Assembly (NCBI RefSeq): GCF_001742185.1
Contig: NZ_CP015750.1
Span: 1,860,001-1,924,000 of the forward strand
Direction of reading: 5' to 3'
DNA from: Pectobacterium wasabiae CFBP 3304
Lineage (GTDB): Bacteria > Pseudomonadota > Gammaproteobacteria > Enterobacterales > Enterobacteriaceae
DNA length: 64,000 nucleotides
Positions 1-10,274 of this stretch are shown piece by piece. The notes under the pieces are model-generated. The model searched no databases, had not been told where the DNA came from, and saw only the letters and a list, made by a program, of their open reading frames with translations. A program made the translations under genes and the position numbers. Every line of letters starts with the position of its first letter. The first letter of the stretch is position 1.

Positions 1-139
1 ACAAGATCCGCAAGTGCTGGAGCTGGCCGAGTTAATCCACACACAGGGTGTGCAGGCGGCGCTGGTGCAGATTTCTGGCCTGGATGCTGACAGCGAGGTT
101 GTCGCGCAAGCAGTGAATGTGTATAACGCCATGCAGTAA
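1..139 (+). CDS. mtlD: Mannitol-1-phosphate 5-dehydrogenase, C-terminal end (partial)
   Basis: The last 45 codons of a gene that begins before the window; the TAA stop is at 137-139. The tail reads [12 protein letters not shown]...[15 protein letters not shown]...YNAMQ, which matches the end of E. coli MtlD closely (same ISGLDA-SEVV block and AMQ terminus). MtlD oxidises mannitol-1-phosphate to fructose-6-phosphate with NAD in the cytoplasm after PTS uptake. The next gene downstream is mtlR, as in the E. coli mtlADR operon, which supports the call. Confidence 0.9.
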   Translation, partial: QDPQVLELAELIHTQGVQAALVQISGLDADSEVVAQAVNVYNAMQ

Positions 140-292
140 TCGGCGCGTCTCGTCACCAGGCAGGTGTGGTCTTTTCGACACGGTGTAAAGGTATACGGGC
201 GACGTCGGGAATGCGATGTCGCCACACCTGCCGGTAAGCATGCTACCGAGATGGGTATGCTGTGTGCGGGTTTAAAGGGTCGAGAAGTGACG

Positions 293-820
293 ATGGAAGA
301 AACACAGGCGTTTGAAAACCGGGTTCTGGAAGCGCTGAACTCAGGGAAGACCGTGCGCGATTTTATGCTCTGCGCCGTTGAATTGCTGGCTGAAGCGGCT
401 AGCATCCTGATGTTGCAGGTGTTCCGTAAAGATGACTATGCGGTGAAATATGCCGTTGAACCCCTGATGACGGGAACGGGGCCACTGGGCGACCTTTCCG
501 TGCGCCTGAAACTGATTTATGGCCTGGGGATGATCAGCCGTAAAGAGTATGAAGATGCGGAATTATTAATGGCGCTGGGCGAAGAGCTAGCACATGACGA
601 TCGGCACTATCGTTTTACCGATGATGAAATTCTGGGGCCTATCGGCGAGTTGCACTGCGTTGCGGCATTGCCCGCAGAGCCGGCTTTGCCTCTGGGGGCT
701 GATGCCGATCCGCTTCTGGTGAGTATGCAACAGCAGCGTTATCAGCAGATGGTGCGTTCCACGCTGGTTTTATCCTTAACCACATTGATTGCGCAAATCA
801 GTCTGAAAAAGGCGTTTTAA
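293..820 (+). CDS. mtlR: Mannitol operon repressor MtlR
   Basis: Transcriptional repressor of the mannitol operon. The 175 residues from METQ-like MEETQAFENRVLE to the end ISLKKAF align along their length with E. coli MtlR, including LQVFRKDDYAVKYAVEPL, GPLGDLSVRLKLIYGLG and FTDDEILGPIGELHCVAALP. The ATG at 293 is chosen because a GAGAAG purine run sits at a good distance; in-frame ATGs at 251 and 257 are alternatives and would give a short N-terminal extension like the E. coli protein has. It follows mtlD by about 150 bases on the same strand and is probably co-transcribed. Confidence 0.9.
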   Translation: MEETQAFENRVLEALNSGKTVRDFMLCAVELLAEAASILMLQVFRKDDYAVKYAVEPLMTGTGPLGDLSVRLKLIYGLGMISRKEYEDAELLMALGEELAHDDRHYRFTDDEILGPIGELHCVAALPAEPALPLGADADPLLVSMQQQRYQQMVRSTLVLSLTTLIAQISLKKAF

Positions 821-860
821 CCCCATTCTGCAACATTACCCTACTACGCCGTCAGGCGTT

Positions 861-930
861 TATACTCGTCATACTTCACGCTGTTTGTGCGTTGGCTACT
901 CTTCCAACAACTCGAATTATTTAGCGTATA
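861..930. repeat. ERIC element, internally deleted (about 70 bp)
   Basis: Both ends of an ERIC repeat are present: TATACTCGTCATACTTCA at the left and AACTCGAATTATTTAGCGTATA-type sequence at the right. The central hairpin present in the 127-bp copies of this window (around 53.8 and 54.7 kb) is missing. It lies between mtlR and yibL, and its right end may contribute the AT-rich part of the yibL promoter. Confidence 0.8.
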
Positions 931-978
931 GTGTATGCTGTGCCCCGCATTATTCTCCCGTTATATAGGTTATCTTTT

Positions 979-1341
979 ATGAAAGAGCAGGAAAAAGCAG
1001 AGATCAAACGCCTTAGCGACCAATTGGATAAGCTGACGCATAAGCAGACCACGCTGCTGGCACAAGGTGATGCCGAAGCAATCGCCCTCAATCTGGAAGC
1101 CTGCGAGAAGCTAACGGCTGAGATTGAGCGCCTGCGTAACGTGAGAGAACAAAAACTTAGCAAAGAAGCGCAGAAACTGGCGGACCTACCTTTCAACCGT
1201 GCGATTACGAAAAAAGAGCAGGCTGATATGGGGACGTTGAAGAAGAGCGTTCGCGGTTTGGTGATTGTGCACCCGATGACCGCACTCGGGCGCGAAATGG
1301 GCTTAAAAGAGATGACAGGCTACGCGCCGAAATCGTTCTGA
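979..1341 (+). CDS. yibL: Ribosome-associated protein YibL
   Basis: A small 120-residue protein that matches E. coli YibL across its length (start [49 protein letters not shown]). YibL co-purifies with ribosomes in E. coli; its exact role is not known. The N-terminal 65 residues are highly charged with heptad-like leucines and should form a coiled coil. The ATG at 979 gives the family length and follows an AGG run; longer in-frame starts lack support. Gene order mtlR-yibL is the same as in E. coli. Confidence 0.92.
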   Translation: MKEQEKAEIKRLSDQLDKLTHKQTTLLAQGDAEAIALNLEACEKLTAEIERLRNVREQKLSKEAQKLADLPFNRAITKKEQADMGTLKKSVRGLVIVHPMTALGREMGLKEMTGYAPKSF

Positions 1342-1400
1342 AGCTTTTTCTCTGCGTAGACAGAGGATAAGTGATGGATGCTTGATAGTACTGATTAACT

Positions 1401-1440
1401 GACAAAGCCCCTAATTAAATAGGGGCTTTGTCATTTTTGC
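1401..1440. terminator. Bidirectional terminator between yibL and the chemoreceptor gene
   Basis: GACAAAGCCCC and GGGGCTTTGTC form an 11-bp stem around a short AT loop. It is followed by T-rich sequence on the plus strand and preceded by A-containing sequence, so it can serve both convergent genes (yibL ending at 1341 and the minus-strand gene ending at 1452). Confidence 0.85.
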
Positions 1441-1451
1441 CGTTTTTGATT

Positions 1452-3344
1452 TTAGCTCGGCGCGTGCAGACGATGCGTTTGGTTGTTAAACGCGATACCG
1501 GCGGGGGTATCATCATGCTGTGCGTTGGCCAGACGGAAGACGGAAACGGCCTGCTTCAACAGTCTCGCCTGCTCTTCCAGCGAGTCGGCGGCGGCAGAGG
1601 ATTGTTCGACCAGTGCGGCGTTCTGCTGCGTGGTGCTATCCATCTCAACAATCGCCTGGCTAACCTGAGTAATGCCCCGGCTTTGTTCATCCGATGCGGT
1701 GGCAATTTCCCCCATAATGTCATGCACCTGCGTGATGGAAGTGACGATATCGTTCATCGTTTTGCCCGCATTGCCGACCAGCGTCGCACCGTGTGATACC
1801 TGACTAACGGATTCAGAGATCAGGCCTTCAATTTCCTTCGCAGCCTGAGAACTACGCTGAGCAAGACTACGGACTTCGCTGGCGACAACAGCAAAGCCAC
1901 GGCCTTGCTCACCAGCGCGGGCGGCTTCTACAGCGGCGTTCAATGCCAGAATGTTAGTCTGGAAAGCGATACTGTTGATGACGGATGTGATTTCCGCGAT
2001 ACGTTTGGAGCTGTTCTCAATCGCGGTCATGGTTTGCACCACGTTATTCACCTGCTCGCCACCCTGTTTTGCGGTTTGGGACGCGCTAATAGCCAACTTG
2101 TTGGCATGGTGTGCGTTGTCTGCGTTTTGCTTAACCGTTGCGGTGAGCTGCTCCATGCTGGCGGCGGTTTGTTCAACGGCAGCGGCCTGTTGCTCGGTAC
2201 GTGAAGATAAGTCTGTGTTGCCTGCTACGATTTCGCCAGACGCGTTAGAAATCTGGCTGACGCCGACGCGAATGTCATCGATCATATTGTGTAGGTTGTC
2301 ATTCATTTTCGACATCGCACTCATCAACTGGCCCAGTTCATCTTTACGGGTGGTATTGATGGACATGGTGAGGTCGCCTGTTGCAATTTTTTCAGCCATG
2401 CTCAATGTGCTACCCAGTGGCGTGGTGATTTGACGCGAAATAAACCAGGAGATTAGCAGGCCAAGCAGTAGCGTAACCAGTGCCGCGATGCTCATTTGTA
2501 GCGTGGCGTTGTAAATATCGGCCTGTGAGGCGGCAAGCTGATCGCTGGCGAGGGATTTGATAACGACATTCAACTGATCGGCAACAACTCGCATTTGCCC
2601 GGCCTGTGCCATTTCGTCCTGATAGGCTGGCATATAGGCCAAGATCTGCTCTTCATAGTTGTTCACGATCGTCATAACTGGCGCCAGTGTGTCACGCTGT
2701 TCGGCAGACAGACTCTGATAAAGGAAAGTCAGTGACGTTTGTGCGGCGTTGATAGCATCCGTCAACTTTTCTTCGGATTCTTTATCCGTTGAGAGTAATA
2801 AACCGCGAACATGGTAACGAACGGAAATCAGCTTTTGATTTAAGTCAGAAAGTAATAATTGAAGATTAGCACTATTGTTGTCTATCTTTAATTGGTCGTT
2901 GAGCTGTTCCAGAGGTTTTTCCGTTGTTGAAATATTCCAACTTTTTCTAACGGCATCTTTGGTGTTCACTGCATTAATATAATTTTTTTGTTTTTCCTGA
3001 TAACTGGCAATTAATGTAGGAATACTGACTATTTTCTCTGCATCATTTTCCGGCCAGCTAAACATTTTTGCTTTTTCGGCGAGTGTACTGATGTTTGAAA
3101 TATGCTCAATGTTCTTTTTTATATCATCAGGATTATAATTGGCCCCGTATAATGCGCGATAATACTTAGCCTGGTTGATCTCATCATTGATATTGTTGCT
3201 TAAATTAACTTTATCAATACTGTCTTTTAGCGAGCCTATATGCATAATGCCGGCACCAGCAATTACCATGGTCATCAGCAGGATCAGGAAAAAGCCCAAT
3301 CCTAATTTTTTACCGACTTTTAGATTGTCAAAATTTATAGCCAT
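1452..3344 (-). CDS. Methyl-accepting chemotaxis protein
   Basis: Inner-membrane chemoreceptor of 630 residues. In order: a short cytoplasmic N terminus, TM1 near residues 13-33 ([15 protein letters not shown]), a periplasmic four-helix-bundle-like sensor of about 250 residues, TM2 near 285-305, a HAMP domain ([18 protein letters not shown]), and the signalling hairpin with the near-invariant tip [20 protein letters not shown] at about 430-450. The ligand is not predictable from sequence. The C terminus ends in HRLHAPS and lacks the NWETF-type CheR/CheB tether. The start is the ATG at 3344, one codon inside a GTG. It is a single-gene unit facing yibL. Confidence 0.92.
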   Translation of the reverse strand: MAINFDNLKVGKKLGLGFFLILLMTMVIAGAGIMHIGSLKDSIDKVNLSNNINDEINQAKYYRALYGANYNPDDIKKNIEHISNISTLAEKAKMFSWPENDAEKIVSIPTLIASYQEKQKNYINAVNTKDAVRKSWNISTTEKPLEQLNDQLKIDNNSANLQLLLSDLNQKLISVRYHVRGLLLSTDKESEEKLTDAINAAQTSLTFLYQSLSAEQRDTLAPVMTIVNNYEEQILAYMPAYQDEMAQAGQMRVVADQLNVVIKSLASDQLAASQADIYNATLQMSIAALVTLLLGLLISWFISRQITTPLGSTLSMAEKIATGDLTMSINTTRKDELGQLMSAMSKMNDNLHNMIDDIRVGVSQISNASGEIVAGNTDLSSRTEQQAAAVEQTAASMEQLTATVKQNADNAHHANKLAISASQTAKQGGEQVNNVVQTMTAIENSSKRIAEITSVINSIAFQTNILALNAAVEAARAGEQGRGFAVVASEVRSLAQRSSQAAKEIEGLISESVSQVSHGATLVGNAGKTMNDIVTSITQVHDIMGEIATASDEQSRGITQVSQAIVEMDSTTQQNAALVEQSSAAADSLEEQARLLKQAVSVFRLANAQHDDTPAGIAFNNQTHRLHAPS

Positions 3345-3729
3345 CACATTTCACCACTATCTCGTATTGAGCCAAATTCATTATCCTGATGCACACTTGA
3401 TTAGCGGTGTTAGCATCTCGGATTACCACGCGCCAAGCCAATCCTGCAAAACAGCATGATAAAAACCCGCAGTAGATATCGGCACTCTACTCTGAAACTT
3501 TACGCGTTGCCTTTTTTTCGGGCTTGAAGCCTATGCACTAACAGGGATGCGTAAACTGTGCGAGATCGTGGCGATTGGGTTGTGTGTGGCGGTGGGGAAT
3601 TGTGAGGAAAGCCAGGGTATATGTGGTTTGAAGTATGAAAGGGATAATAAAAAGCTGGAATAACACGTTGTTATCCCAGCCTTGATTCAAACGCAGAAGT
3701 CACCTGATCGTATCAGGCATCCAGCGGTT
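3345..3729. other. Intergenic region upstream of the chemoreceptor, downstream of sodA
   Basis: About 385 bases with no gene that can be supported. The part next to 3344 must hold the chemoreceptor promoter, although no clear -35/-10 pair stands out. The part near 3641-3680 is the sodA terminator. No repeat was recognised. Confidence 0.6.
3641..3680 (-). terminator. sodA intrinsic terminator
   Basis: On the minus strand GCTGGGATAAC pairs with GTTATTCCAGC (11 bp, one G-U) around a 5-nt loop and is followed by CTTTTTATTATC. It lies about 50 bases past the sodA stop. Confidence 0.8.
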
Positions 3730-4356
3730 TTATTTTTTCGCGCCAGCGAAGCGAGCAGATGCTTCGTCCCAGTTCAGCACGTTCCAGAATGCTTTAGCGT
3801 AATCTGGGCGACGGTTCTGGTATTTCAGGTAGTAAGCGTGTTCCCACACATCCAGACCGACGATCGGGTAGCCAGATGCGCCAGAAACCGCTTCACCCAT
3901 CAGTGGGCTGTCTTGGTTTGCGGTAGAAACCACAGCCAGCTTGCCGTCGTCTTTCAGAACCAGCCAGGCCCAGCCAGAACCGAAACGGGTTGCTGCTGCC
4001 TGCTCAAATTTCTCTTTAAACGCATCAACGCTGCCGAAATCACGTTCGATTGCTGCTTTCAGATCGCCAGTCAGCGTAGTGCCTAATTTCAGGCCTTTCC
4101 AGAACAGGCTGTGGTTAGCGTGGCCGCCGGCGTTGTTACGCAGTGCTGCTTTTTTCTCAGCAGGGACCTTATCCAGTTGAGCAATCAGCTCTTCAACCGA
4201 TAATTTAGCCAGCTCAGGCAGGGATTCCAGCGCGGCATTAGCATTATTGACGTAAGCCTGATGGTGTTTGGAATGGTGAATTTCCATCGTTTCTTTGTCG
4301 AAATGCGGTTCCAGTGCGTCATAAGCATAAGGCAGCGATGGCAGTGAATAACTCAT
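3730..4356 (-). CDS. sodA: Superoxide dismutase [Mn]
   Basis: Cytoplasmic dismutase converting superoxide to oxygen and peroxide. The 208-residue sequence has the metal ligands in place: His27 in [12 protein letters not shown], the His of [10 protein letters not shown], and the Asp and His of [13 protein letters not shown]. The block STANQDSPL is typical of the manganese form. The start [18 protein letters not shown] is at 4356, 8 nt after GGAG; an upstream in-frame ATG at 4371 would add five residues and is less likely. The gene stands alone, with its own terminator, and has a Fur-type box about 90 bases upstream, in line with known Fur control of sodA in E. coli. Confidence 0.97.
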   Translation of the reverse strand: MSYSLPSLPYAYDALEPHFDKETMEIHHSKHHQAYVNNANAALESLPELAKLSVEELIAQLDKVPAEKKAALRNNAGGHANHSLFWKGLKLGTTLTGDLKAAIERDFGSVDAFKEKFEQAAATRFGSGWAWLVLKDDGKLAVVSTANQDSPLMGEAVSGASGYPIVGLDVWEHAYYLKYQNRRPDYAKAFWNVLNWDEASARFAGAKK

Positions 4357-4442
4357 GTTTAGCATCTCCATGGTAAAAAAAATGTTACGGCACTGTTCTG
4401 TTAGTACCGCGTAAGCAATACGTTCATTATAGTTAATTAAAT

Positions 4443-4461
4443 GATATTGAAAATGATTATT
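4443..4461. promoter_or_regulatory. Fur box upstream of sodA
   Basis: GATATTGAAAATGATTATT agrees with the 19-bp Fur consensus GATAATGATAATCATTATC at 15 positions by hand count. It lies about 87 bases upstream of the sodA start, where a promoter would be expected. Confidence 0.75.
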
Positions 4462-4614
4462 CTCGATCTGGTGCGATGAACCATATTGCTTTACCTCATG
4501 ATAACAAACGGTTATGTCGTTATTGCATTATGTAAAAACAAATTAATCTATACCGTCATGCTTCAAATAGCTTGTGTGCCTGTGGAGAGCTATCGTGATT
4601 CTGACGGCAATAGC

Positions 4615-5448
4615 TTACTCGCTCAGGCGTTGCGGATGCGTGTAAATTGTCGCATGTCCTGGTCGACAAAAACCCACCAGCGTCAGGTTGCAGCGCTGTG
4701 CAACGTCAACGGCCAGCGAAGTGGCTGCCGAGACAGCAAACAGGATTTCCACGCCACACATGGCAGATTTTTGTACCATTTCATAGCTGGCTCGGCTGGA
4801 AACCAGTGCCGCCCCTTGCTGCCACCCTTGCTTTGCTCGAGTGCCAAGCAATTTATCCAGCGCGACATGGCGGCCGACATCTTCACTCCCCCCGCACAGC
4901 GTGCCGTCTGGTGCTACCCAGCTTGCGGCATGAGTGCAACCGGTCATCTGGCCGATCTTCTGCACATCGCGCAGTCGCGCCAGCGCATTTTCAAGTTTGC
5001 TGAGGGAAAATGTCTGAGTGAAAGGCAGAGGCACCACCGGTTTGCCGATTTCCGCAAGCTGCTCTACGCCACATACGCCGCAGCCTGTGCGCCCATCCAT
5101 CGATCTGCGTCGTTCTTTTAGCCCGGCAAAGCGTCGGCTAGAAAGCTCAATATGAACTTCAATACCGTTACAGGCGGGTTGCACATCAATACCGTAGATA
5201 TCTGCTGGTGATTGGATAATACCTTCAGATAAGGAAAATCCGAGAGCGAATGGTTCCAACTCTTTCGGTGAAGCCATCATCACAACATGTGAGATGCCGT
5301 TATAAACCAGCGCCACGGGCACCTCTTCCGCCAGCCAGTCAGACTGTGGCTGATGCAGCGAATCGGGATGATAGACCGAATGTTGCGTTGCGCCTTCAAG
5401 GGCGGCATCTGCTCGTAAATGAACCTCTTCCACCTGAAATACCTGCAT
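4615..5448 (-). CDS. fdhD: Formate dehydrogenase accessory sulfurtransferase FdhD
   Basis: FdhD transfers sulfur from IscS to the molybdenum cofactor of formate dehydrogenases, which is needed for their activity. The 277-residue sequence has the swivelling CxxC pair at Cys123 and Cys126 ([11 protein letters not shown]) and the conserved [19 protein letters not shown] and [14 protein letters not shown] blocks. The ATG at 5448 follows an AGGG run and gives the usual length; the reading frame is open for another 60 codons upstream but without an obvious ribosome site. No formate dehydrogenase genes lie next to it in this window. Confidence 0.93.
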   Translation of the reverse strand: MQVFQVEEVHLRADAALEGATQHSVYHPDSLHQPQSDWLAEEVPVALVYNGISHVVMMASPKELEPFALGFSLSEGIIQSPADIYGIDVQPACNGIEVHIELSSRRFAGLKERRRSMDGRTGCGVCGVEQLAEIGKPVVPLPFTQTFSLSKLENALARLRDVQKIGQMTGCTHAASWVAPDGTLCGGSEDVGRHVALDKLLGTRAKQGWQQGAALVSSRASYEMVQKSAMCGVEILFAVSAATSLAVDVAQRCNLTLVGFCRPGHATIYTHPQRLSE

Positions 5449-5719
5449 GTTAGTAACCCTGGAAATTAAAAGTATTATTTCACCGAGCCTGAAGGGATGC
5501 GAATTTTTCTCCAGGAACAGCGAGTGTGCTCGCATAGCAATGTGTATTTTTCCTGCAACAGGAAAGAAACTGTGCGTCAACTCGAAGAGTTGCCTTCTTC
5601 TCTGGCCGAATCCTGTCGCTAACGTCATACCCCGTATAGGCTTTATGTAGCGGCTTACTGCTTGCCTCTTTTTTTCACTGCGGCATGGCCGCTCACCCGG
5701 AAATGAAAAGGAGACTGAA

Positions 5720-7255
5720 ATGGCGCACGATAATCTCGAAGGCCGATCTGCATCTGGTGATGTCGGCTCTCTTAATCTGAAAAAACGCTATGACAATTTT
5801 ATCGGCGGAGCTTGGGTTCCACCTGATGCGGGTCAGTATTTTGTCAATTTGACGCCAGTAACGGGTCAACCTATGTGTGAAGTAGCCAGTTCGACAACGC
5901 GAGATATTGACCATGCGTTGGATGCGGCTCATAACGCAAAAGCGAAATGGGGTGGTCTGTCGGTGCAGGAGCGGGCGCTGGTGCTTAATCGTATTGCCGA
6001 CCGGATGGAACAAAACCTTGAACGGCTGGCGCAGGTGGAAACCTGGGATAACGGTAAACCGATACGTGAAACCAGCGGGGCGGATGTGCCGCTGGCGATT
6101 GACCACTTCCGCTATTTCGCGGCCTGTATCCGTGCGCAAGAGGGGGCGATTAGCGAAATTGACGGCGATACCGTGGCCTATCATTTTCATGAGCCTCTCG
6201 GCGTTGTTGCGCAGATTATTCCCTGGAACTTCCCGCTGCTGATGGCCTGTTGGAAGATGGCACCAGCACTGGCTGCCGGTAACTGTATTGTGCTGAAGCC
6301 TGCCAAGCTGACGCCGATGTCGGTGCTAATTTTGATGGAGTTGATTCAGGATCTACTCCCCGCGGGGGTCATTAATGTCGTCAATGGGTCGGGGAGCGAG
6401 ATTGGCGAGTATCTGGCAACATCGAAACGCGTTGCGAAAGTCGCGTTCACCGGGTCGACCGAAGTGGGCCAGCAGATCATGAGCTATGCGGCGCAGAACG
6501 TGACGCCAGTGACGCTGGAGTTGGGCGGAAAATCGCCGAACATCTTCTTTGCCGATGTGATGGATAAGGAAGACAGCTTCTTTGACAAAGCACTCGAAGG
6601 TTTCACGCTGTTTGCCTTCAATCAGGGAGAGGTTTGTACCTGCCCGAGCCGCGCGCTGGTGCAGGAATCGATCTACGATCGCTTTATGGAGCGGGCAATC
6701 AAGCGCGTTGAGGCTATCCGTACCGGTAACCCGCTGGACAGCAAAACCATGATGGGCGCACAGGTGTCAGCCGGCCAGCTTGACACCATCCTTAACTATA
6801 TTGATATCGGTAAGAAAGAGGGCGCGCGGGTGCTCACGGGCGGCCAGCGTAAGGCGATGCCTGGTGGGCTGGCAGAAGGTTACTATCTGGAGCCAACGAT
6901 ATTGTTCGGTAAAAACAGTATGCGCGTCTTCCAGGAGGAAATTTTCGGCCCGGTGCTGGCGGTAACGACGTTCAAGACGATGGAAGATGCGCTGGAGATT
7001 GCCAACGATACAGAATACGGCCTGGGCGCTGGCGTGTGGAGCCGTAACGGCAACATCGCTTACCGAATGGGGCGCGGCATTCAGGCTGGTCGAGTCTGGA
7101 CCAACTGCTATCACGCCTACCCGGCGCATGCGGCATTTGGGGGCTACAAGCAGTCTGGTATCGGGCGTGAAAACCATAAAATGATGTTGGAACACTATCA
7201 ACAAACCAAATGCCTGCTGGTGAGTTACTCTGATAAGCCGATGGGATTGTTCTAA
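5720..7255 (+). CDS. aldB: Aldehyde dehydrogenase AldB
   Basis: NAD(P)-dependent aldehyde dehydrogenase oxidising acetaldehyde and related aldehydes to acids. At 511 residues it matches E. coli AldB nearly end to end. Visible are the [20 protein letters not shown] block, the NAD-binding [11 protein letters not shown], the general-base Glu in [11 protein letters not shown], the catalytic Cys in [12 protein letters not shown], and the [10 protein letters not shown] motif. The start follows AAAAGGAG with good spacing. It is a single gene, divergent from fdhD, with about 270 bases between them for both promoters. Confidence 0.95.
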   Translation: MAHDNLEGRSASGDVGSLNLKKRYDNFIGGAWVPPDAGQYFVNLTPVTGQPMCEVASSTTRDIDHALDAAHNAKAKWGGLSVQERALVLNRIADRMEQNLERLAQVETWDNGKPIRETSGADVPLAIDHFRYFAACIRAQEGAISEIDGDTVAYHFHEPLGVVAQIIPWNFPLLMACWKMAPALAAGNCIVLKPAKLTPMSVLILMELIQDLLPAGVINVVNGSGSEIGEYLATSKRVAKVAFTGSTEVGQQIMSYAAQNVTPVTLELGGKSPNIFFADVMDKEDSFFDKALEGFTLFAFNQGEVCTCPSRALVQESIYDRFMERAIKRVEAIRTGNPLDSKTMMGAQVSAGQLDTILNYIDIGKKEGARVLTGGQRKAMPGGLAEGYYLEPTILFGKNSMRVFQEEIFGPVLAVTTFKTMEDALEIANDTEYGLGAGVWSRNGNIAYRMGRGIQAGRVWTNCYHAYPAHAAFGGYKQSGIGRENHKMMLEHYQQTKCLLVSYSDKPMGLF

Positions 7256-7462
7256 CAGCATACTTCCTTAAAACCCTGCGCGCCTGCCACTGCGGGTGGG
7301 TGCGCATGCGTAGCCTAAATCGATGTGGATTTTCTGCGTTAATTCGTCCTAAGCACTCAGATTTGCCCGATGGTTAGTCGCTGATCGTTGATAGTAGATT
7401 GTGTCAGCGCTTAACAACGGCTACGCTGTTTTGAATAGCGCTTTGCTTTCAAGAGGTTGTGC

Positions 7463-8455
7463 ATGACAGATAAGATCGGCTGGATTGATAACCTGCGGGC
7501 GCTGGCCTGCATGATGGTCGTTCTGATTCATAGCACAACCTACTATATTACTGCGGGCGGCATACCGGGCGACGGGCACTGGGATGTGGCGAATGTCCTG
7601 AACTCTGCTTCACGCGTCTGCGTCCCGCTGTTTTTCATGATCTCGGGCTACTTATTTTTTGGTGAGCGTAGTGCGGGGAAAAAACATTTTCTGCGTATCG
7701 GCTTATGTCTGCTTTTTTATAGTACGGTCGCGCTGATCTATATTGCGACACTCACACCGATTAATGGCCTGAATTCATTGCACCATGCGCTACAAAAACC
7801 GGTCTTTTATCACTTATGGTTTTTCTACGCCATTGTAGTGATTTATCTGCTCTCTCCACTTATTACAATCAAGCCAGTATCGGGCAAATATTTGGCGGTC
7901 TTGATTATCTTATTAGCTGTTGTCGCCAACCCCAATACGGGGCGAGTGGGGTTTGAAGGGTTTAAATTACTACCCGTTAATCTCTATATTTACGGCGATA
8001 CGTTTTACTACGTGCTGTATGCCGCGCTGGGGCGAGCGTTGGGCATGTTGGACGTGCCAAAGAAAGTCGTGCTGGCCGCTATCCCTTTCTTCATTGCGTG
8101 TGTCGCGCTGATTGCGATGGGGACGAAGCATCACACATTATTGAATGACACGTTCACTCAGACGTTTTATATCTACTGTGGCCCGTTAGTTTTCCTGGCT
8201 GCGGTCAGCCTGTTGATCGTGTTTAAGCAGTATTTTAGCCAGCGGGTTCTACCCGGTTTTGCTATCATTTCGCGCCATTCGCTGGCGATTTACGGTTTCC
8301 ATGCGTTGATTATTCACTATCTGCGAACGCATGATGTCGCGTTACCATCTCACCCGGTTCTCGATATTTTTTATGTTTTTTCCATCGCGCTGGCGGGTAG
8401 CCTGCTGCTTTCGATGGCGCTACAGAAGATTGATGCGCGGCGCTGGGTGAGTTGA
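7463..8455 (+). CDS. wecH: O-acetyltransferase WecH
   Basis: Integral membrane acyltransferase of the acyltransferase-3 family with about ten membrane segments in 330 residues. It matches E. coli WecH (YiaH), which adds O-acetyl groups to enterobacterial common antigen: WIDNLRALACMMVVLIHSTT at the N terminus, NVLNSASRVCVPLFFMISGY, KPVFYHLWFFYA and ISRHSLAIYGFHALIIHYLR are nearly the same. The ATG at 7463 follows AAGAGG. It is convergent with xylB with only 30 bases between the stops; E. coli also has this gene close to xylB, so the order is conserved. Confidence 0.93.
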   Translation: MTDKIGWIDNLRALACMMVVLIHSTTYYITAGGIPGDGHWDVANVLNSASRVCVPLFFMISGYLFFGERSAGKKHFLRIGLCLLFYSTVALIYIATLTPINGLNSLHHALQKPVFYHLWFFYAIVVIYLLSPLITIKPVSGKYLAVLIILLAVVANPNTGRVGFEGFKLLPVNLYIYGDTFYYVLYAALGRALGMLDVPKKVVLAAIPFFIACVALIAMGTKHHTLLNDTFTQTFYIYCGPLVFLAAVSLLIVFKQYFSQRVLPGFAIISRHSLAIYGFHALIIHYLRTHDVALPSHPVLDIFYVFSIALAGSLLLSMALQKIDARRWVS

Positions 8456-8485
8456 TGAACTGTCCAGTACATTGGACGAACAGTG

Positions 8486-9943
8486 TTACATCAACGGACT
8501 AAGCTGTTGGTAGAGCGCTTTAAATGTGCGCCGCCGTTCGGCATAGTCGGCATGACGCTGAGGATCCGGCTGATGAACCTGTTCCAGCGGTAGCGGTGGT
8601 AAGATCTCCGCCAGTGGCGTATGGGGATGCATAGCGATTTGTGCCAGACGTGCAGCACCTAGCGCTGGGCCGACATCCCCTCCTGTACGGTACTTCAGCG
8701 TTTGACCACTGATATCCGCCAGCATTTGCCGCCAGTAGGCGCTGCGCGCACCACCACCAATCAGCGTGATGCTATCGGGTTTGAGCCCCGTCATATGCAG
8801 TGCATCCATCCCGTCAGCAAGCGCAAACCCCACGCCTTCCAGTACCGCTTTTGCCAGTTCTGGGCGGCCGTGTTGATGGGTAAGTCCCCAGAATGCCCCT
8901 TTGGCATCGGGATTATTGTGCGGTGTGCGTTCACCGGATAAATAGGGCAAGAACCACACCGGTGTGATGGCATTATCGGCTGGCGTTGAGGCGACCTCCT
9001 GCAACAGTGCAGATACGCTCTCGGCGTGTGTCAGGCGGGCGACCCAATCCAGGCAGGATGCTGCGCTTAACATCACGGACATCAGGTGCCAGGTATTTGG
9101 CAGTGCATGGCAGAAACTGTGGACGGCATGCTGTGGATTGCTGAGAAAGCCGTCACTGACGGCGAAGTAAACGCCGGATGTGCCGAGAGACAGCATTGCC
9201 TGACCGGTTTGATACAGCCCGACGCCAATCGCGCCGGCTGCGTTATCTCCACCGCCAGCAATAACAGGGATGGTATCCATACCCCAGCGACTGGCAATGT
9301 CCGGTCGCAGATAACCGGTAATTTGGCTGCCTTCATACAGTGTGGGCATGTGTTCACGGGTCAGCGAACAGGCTTCCAGCAGAGCGTCGCTCCAGTCCCG
9401 TTTGGCGACGTCTAGCCAAAGGGTTCCGGCCGCATCGGACATATCACTGGCGAATTCCCCTGTCAGACGCCAGCGGAGGTAGTCTTTTGGCAGCAGAACC
9501 TTGTCGATTTGACGAAAGATAGCGTTTTCATTTTCCTGCACCCATTTTAGTTTGGGGGCGGTAAAGCCTGGCATCATCAGGTTGCCAGTAATCTGGCGTG
9601 ATGTAGGTACTAACTGTTCCAGCGTTCGACATTGCGCTGCGCTACGTCCGTCATTCCAGAGAATCGCAGGGCGCAGCACGTTCTGGCGGGCGTCCAATAA
9701 GGTGGCTCCGTGCATTTGTCCTGTCAGCCCTAGCGCCTTCACCGCACGGAGGCTATGCGTTGCCGCCAGCGCCTGTAGTGTCTGGTCGGTTGCCTGCCAC
9801 CAGTCTTCAGGCGCTTGTTCCGACCAGAGCGGGTGCGGACGCGAAATGCTCAACGCGGCGCTATGGCTGGCAATCACCTCTCCAGCTTCATCCAGCAGGA
9901 TGGCTTTAACGCCAGACGTACCCAGATCAATACCGATATACAT
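8486..9943 (-). CDS. xylB: Xylulokinase
   Basis: Phosphorylates D-xylulose to xylulose-5-phosphate with ATP, the second step of xylose breakdown. The 485-residue sequence is of the FGGY kinase family: MYIGIDLGTSGVKAILLDE at the N terminus, GLTGQMHGATLLD, the catalytic Asp in IAGGGDNAAGAIGVG, and the ATP-site block TLIGGGARSAYWRQMLADI. The ATG at 9943 follows AGGAGCC. It lies downstream of xylA on the same strand, with a 270-bp ERIC-type element filling the gap between the two. Confidence 0.96.
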   Translation of the reverse strand: MYIGIDLGTSGVKAILLDEAGEVIASHSAALSISRPHPLWSEQAPEDWWQATDQTLQALAATHSLRAVKALGLTGQMHGATLLDARQNVLRPAILWNDGRSAAQCRTLEQLVPTSRQITGNLMMPGFTAPKLKWVQENENAIFRQIDKVLLPKDYLRWRLTGEFASDMSDAAGTLWLDVAKRDWSDALLEACSLTREHMPTLYEGSQITGYLRPDIASRWGMDTIPVIAGGGDNAAGAIGVGLYQTGQAMLSLGTSGVYFAVSDGFLSNPQHAVHSFCHALPNTWHLMSVMLSAASCLDWVARLTHAESVSALLQEVASTPADNAITPVWFLPYLSGERTPHNNPDAKGAFWGLTHQHGRPELAKAVLEGVGFALADGMDALHMTGLKPDSITLIGGGARSAYWRQMLADISGQTLKYRTGGDVGPALGAARLAQIAMHPHTPLAEILPPLPLEQVHQPDPQRHADYAERRRTFKALYQQLSPLM

Positions 9944-10085
9944 AGTGGCTCCTGATAACCTCGTGTTACGGCAGTTTTTTAACCTGCCGTAGCAGGCAAG
10001 CGTACCGCTCTAGCCAAATATACCCGTCATACTTCAAGTTGCATGTGCGTTGGCTACGTCCAAATACTCGGCCCGTCGTGGCCTC

Positions 10086-10136
10086 GCCCTGAAGGGCCGC
10101 TGCAAGCAGCGTTCAAATCTGCTCCCGGCAGATTTG
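10086..10136. repeat. Three-hairpin module, copy A
   Basis: Three consecutive perfect stems: GCCCT/AGGGC (10086-10097, 2-nt loop), CGCTGC/GCAGCG (10098-10111, loop AA), TT linker, then CAAATCTGC/GCAGATTTG (10114-10136, 5-nt loop). Copies B and C in this window keep the same pairing pattern with different stem sequences. Confidence 0.8.
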
Positions 10137-10213
10137 TCACCCGAATCACTTACCTGAGTAAGCTCATCGGGATACCTTCGCTTGCCATGTTACGATGCTC
10201 ATTGATGAGCATC

Positions 10214-10260
10214 GCCCTAAAGGGCTAACGCTTCGCGTTATTCAAAACGAATACGTTTTG
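10214..10260. repeat. Three-hairpin module, copy B
   Basis: GCCCT/AGGGC (10214-10225), TAACGC/GCGTTA (10226-10240, 3-nt loop), TT linker, CAAAACG/CGTTTTG (10243-10260, 4-nt loop). It has the same order, orientation and linker as copy A, but the second and third stems have other sequences. Confidence 0.8.
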
Positions 10261-10274
10261 TCCTGAAACTCGAA

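Noticed and set aside
7276..7305. GC-rich imperfect stem after aldB as terminator
   Set aside because: Pairing is interrupted and no T-run follows; too weak to list.
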